A stretch of 64,000 nt of DNA from Pelagibius sp028280305. Its GTDB lineage: Bacteria; Pseudomonadota; Alphaproteobacteria; Kiloniellales; Kiloniellaceae. The stretch lies in assembly GCF_965233615.1 (NCBI RefSeq), contig NZ_OZ247495.1; one strand, written 5' to 3'. This document shows, one piece after another, positions 63,720 to 64,000 of this stretch (positions within the stretch are counted from its first letter, which is position 1; every line of letters starts with the position of its first letter). The position numbers and the translations under genes were made by a program. The notes under the pieces were generated by a model. That model saw only the letters and a list, made by a program, of their open reading frames with translations, searched no databases and was not told the origin of the DNA.

Positions 63720-64000
63720 GTGATCGATGCGATTGCAAAGGACGACTGTCTCTTGGAACTGGAGCGCCTGAACAGGGCGGTCGGGGCTTCCGGCGATGTC
63801 GCTTACGATTGGGATCTGGCGACCGATCAACTCACCTTTGTCGGCGGTGTGGCGCCGCTTTTCGAAGCCGGCGGACAGTCGGTTCCGAAAAGCGGCGAAG
63901 ATCTGCAACTGCGCATCAGTCCGGAAGACCTGCCCCGTCGGCGCAGGATGCTGTCGGATCACTTTGCCGGATCCGCGACTTTCGACTGCGAGTATCGCAT
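63720..64000 (+). CDS. PAS-domain signalling protein (3' end outside window)
   Basis: A frame open to the end of the window from GTG 63720, giving 93 residues. It begins VIDAIAKDDCLLELERLNRA, and SGDVAYDWDLATDQLTFVGG with ISPEDLPRRRRML and FDCEYR form a PAS fold of the type preceding GGDEF/EAL or kinase domains. The GTAGGAGAG site supports the start. The output domain is outside the window, so only sensory function can be stated. Confidence 0.7.
   Translation, partial: MIDAIAKDDCLLELERLNRAVGASGDVAYDWDLATDQLTFVGGVAPLFEAGGQSVPKSGEDLQLRISPEDLPRRRRMLSDHFAGSATFDCEYR

Overview
The window is high-GC DNA with dense, short-spaced operons. The gene content points to an alphaproteobacterium: Smo-type polyol uptake, SorC and GlxA regulators, a GcvT-family demethylating dehydrogenase, HlyU, and two families of alphaproteobacterial intergenic repeats. 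A marine or soil member of the Rhodospirillales/Kiloniellales is my best guess. That is inference, because no rRNA or other taxonomic marker is present. I see no tRNA, rRNA, CRISPR array or replication origin.

Layout. 1-3268: end of a sugar ABC transporter operon (permease, epimerase, kinase, inositol-phosphatase-like). 3398-11071: a SorC repressor divergent from a complete polyol operon (binding protein, two permeases, ATPase, two SDR dehydrogenases, HAD phosphatase). 11134-15752: membrane protein, proline-rich protein, PAS histidine kinase, acyltransferase and TetR regulator. 15873-17343: an RNA-repair locus with a structured leader, an rtcB collapsed to its two ends, and an intact RlaP-type nucleotidyltransferase. 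17547-21708: a small-molecule kinase coupled to an FAD/GcvT dehydrogenase, then an ICMT-like methyltransferase. 21987-28667: an accessory region with a five-gene DUF2589 cluster, an AT-rich insert of two divergent genes (one HEPN-like), and a trypsin-like protease beside a small protein resembling its N-terminal domain. 28881-35635: a deacylase and a complete Dpp/Opp-type ABC transporter. 35632-39352: a nicotianamine-synthase-like gene, a LysE exporter and a methyltransferase, divergent from a LysR regulator. 39540-45630: small proteins, an amine oxidase-like flavoprotein, a universal stress protein, and a BCCT carrier paired with a membrane-anchored OpuAC-TAXI fusion protein. 45875-54961: mixed metabolic genes, including a Tat-exported subunit with a GMC dehydrogenase. 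55336-59204: an iron-type ABC transporter with its ATPase convergent to permease and binding protein. 59398-64000: small regulators, a GlxA regulator, an IS5-family element, and the start of a PAS protein cut by the window end.

The most unusual items are the internally deleted rtcB with its terminator-bearing leader, the OpuAC-TAXI fusion beside a BCCT carrier, the nicotianamine-synthase-like export module, the DUF2589 cluster with its HEPN-like and protease neighbours, and a palindromic repeat whose end supplies the stop codons of three genes.
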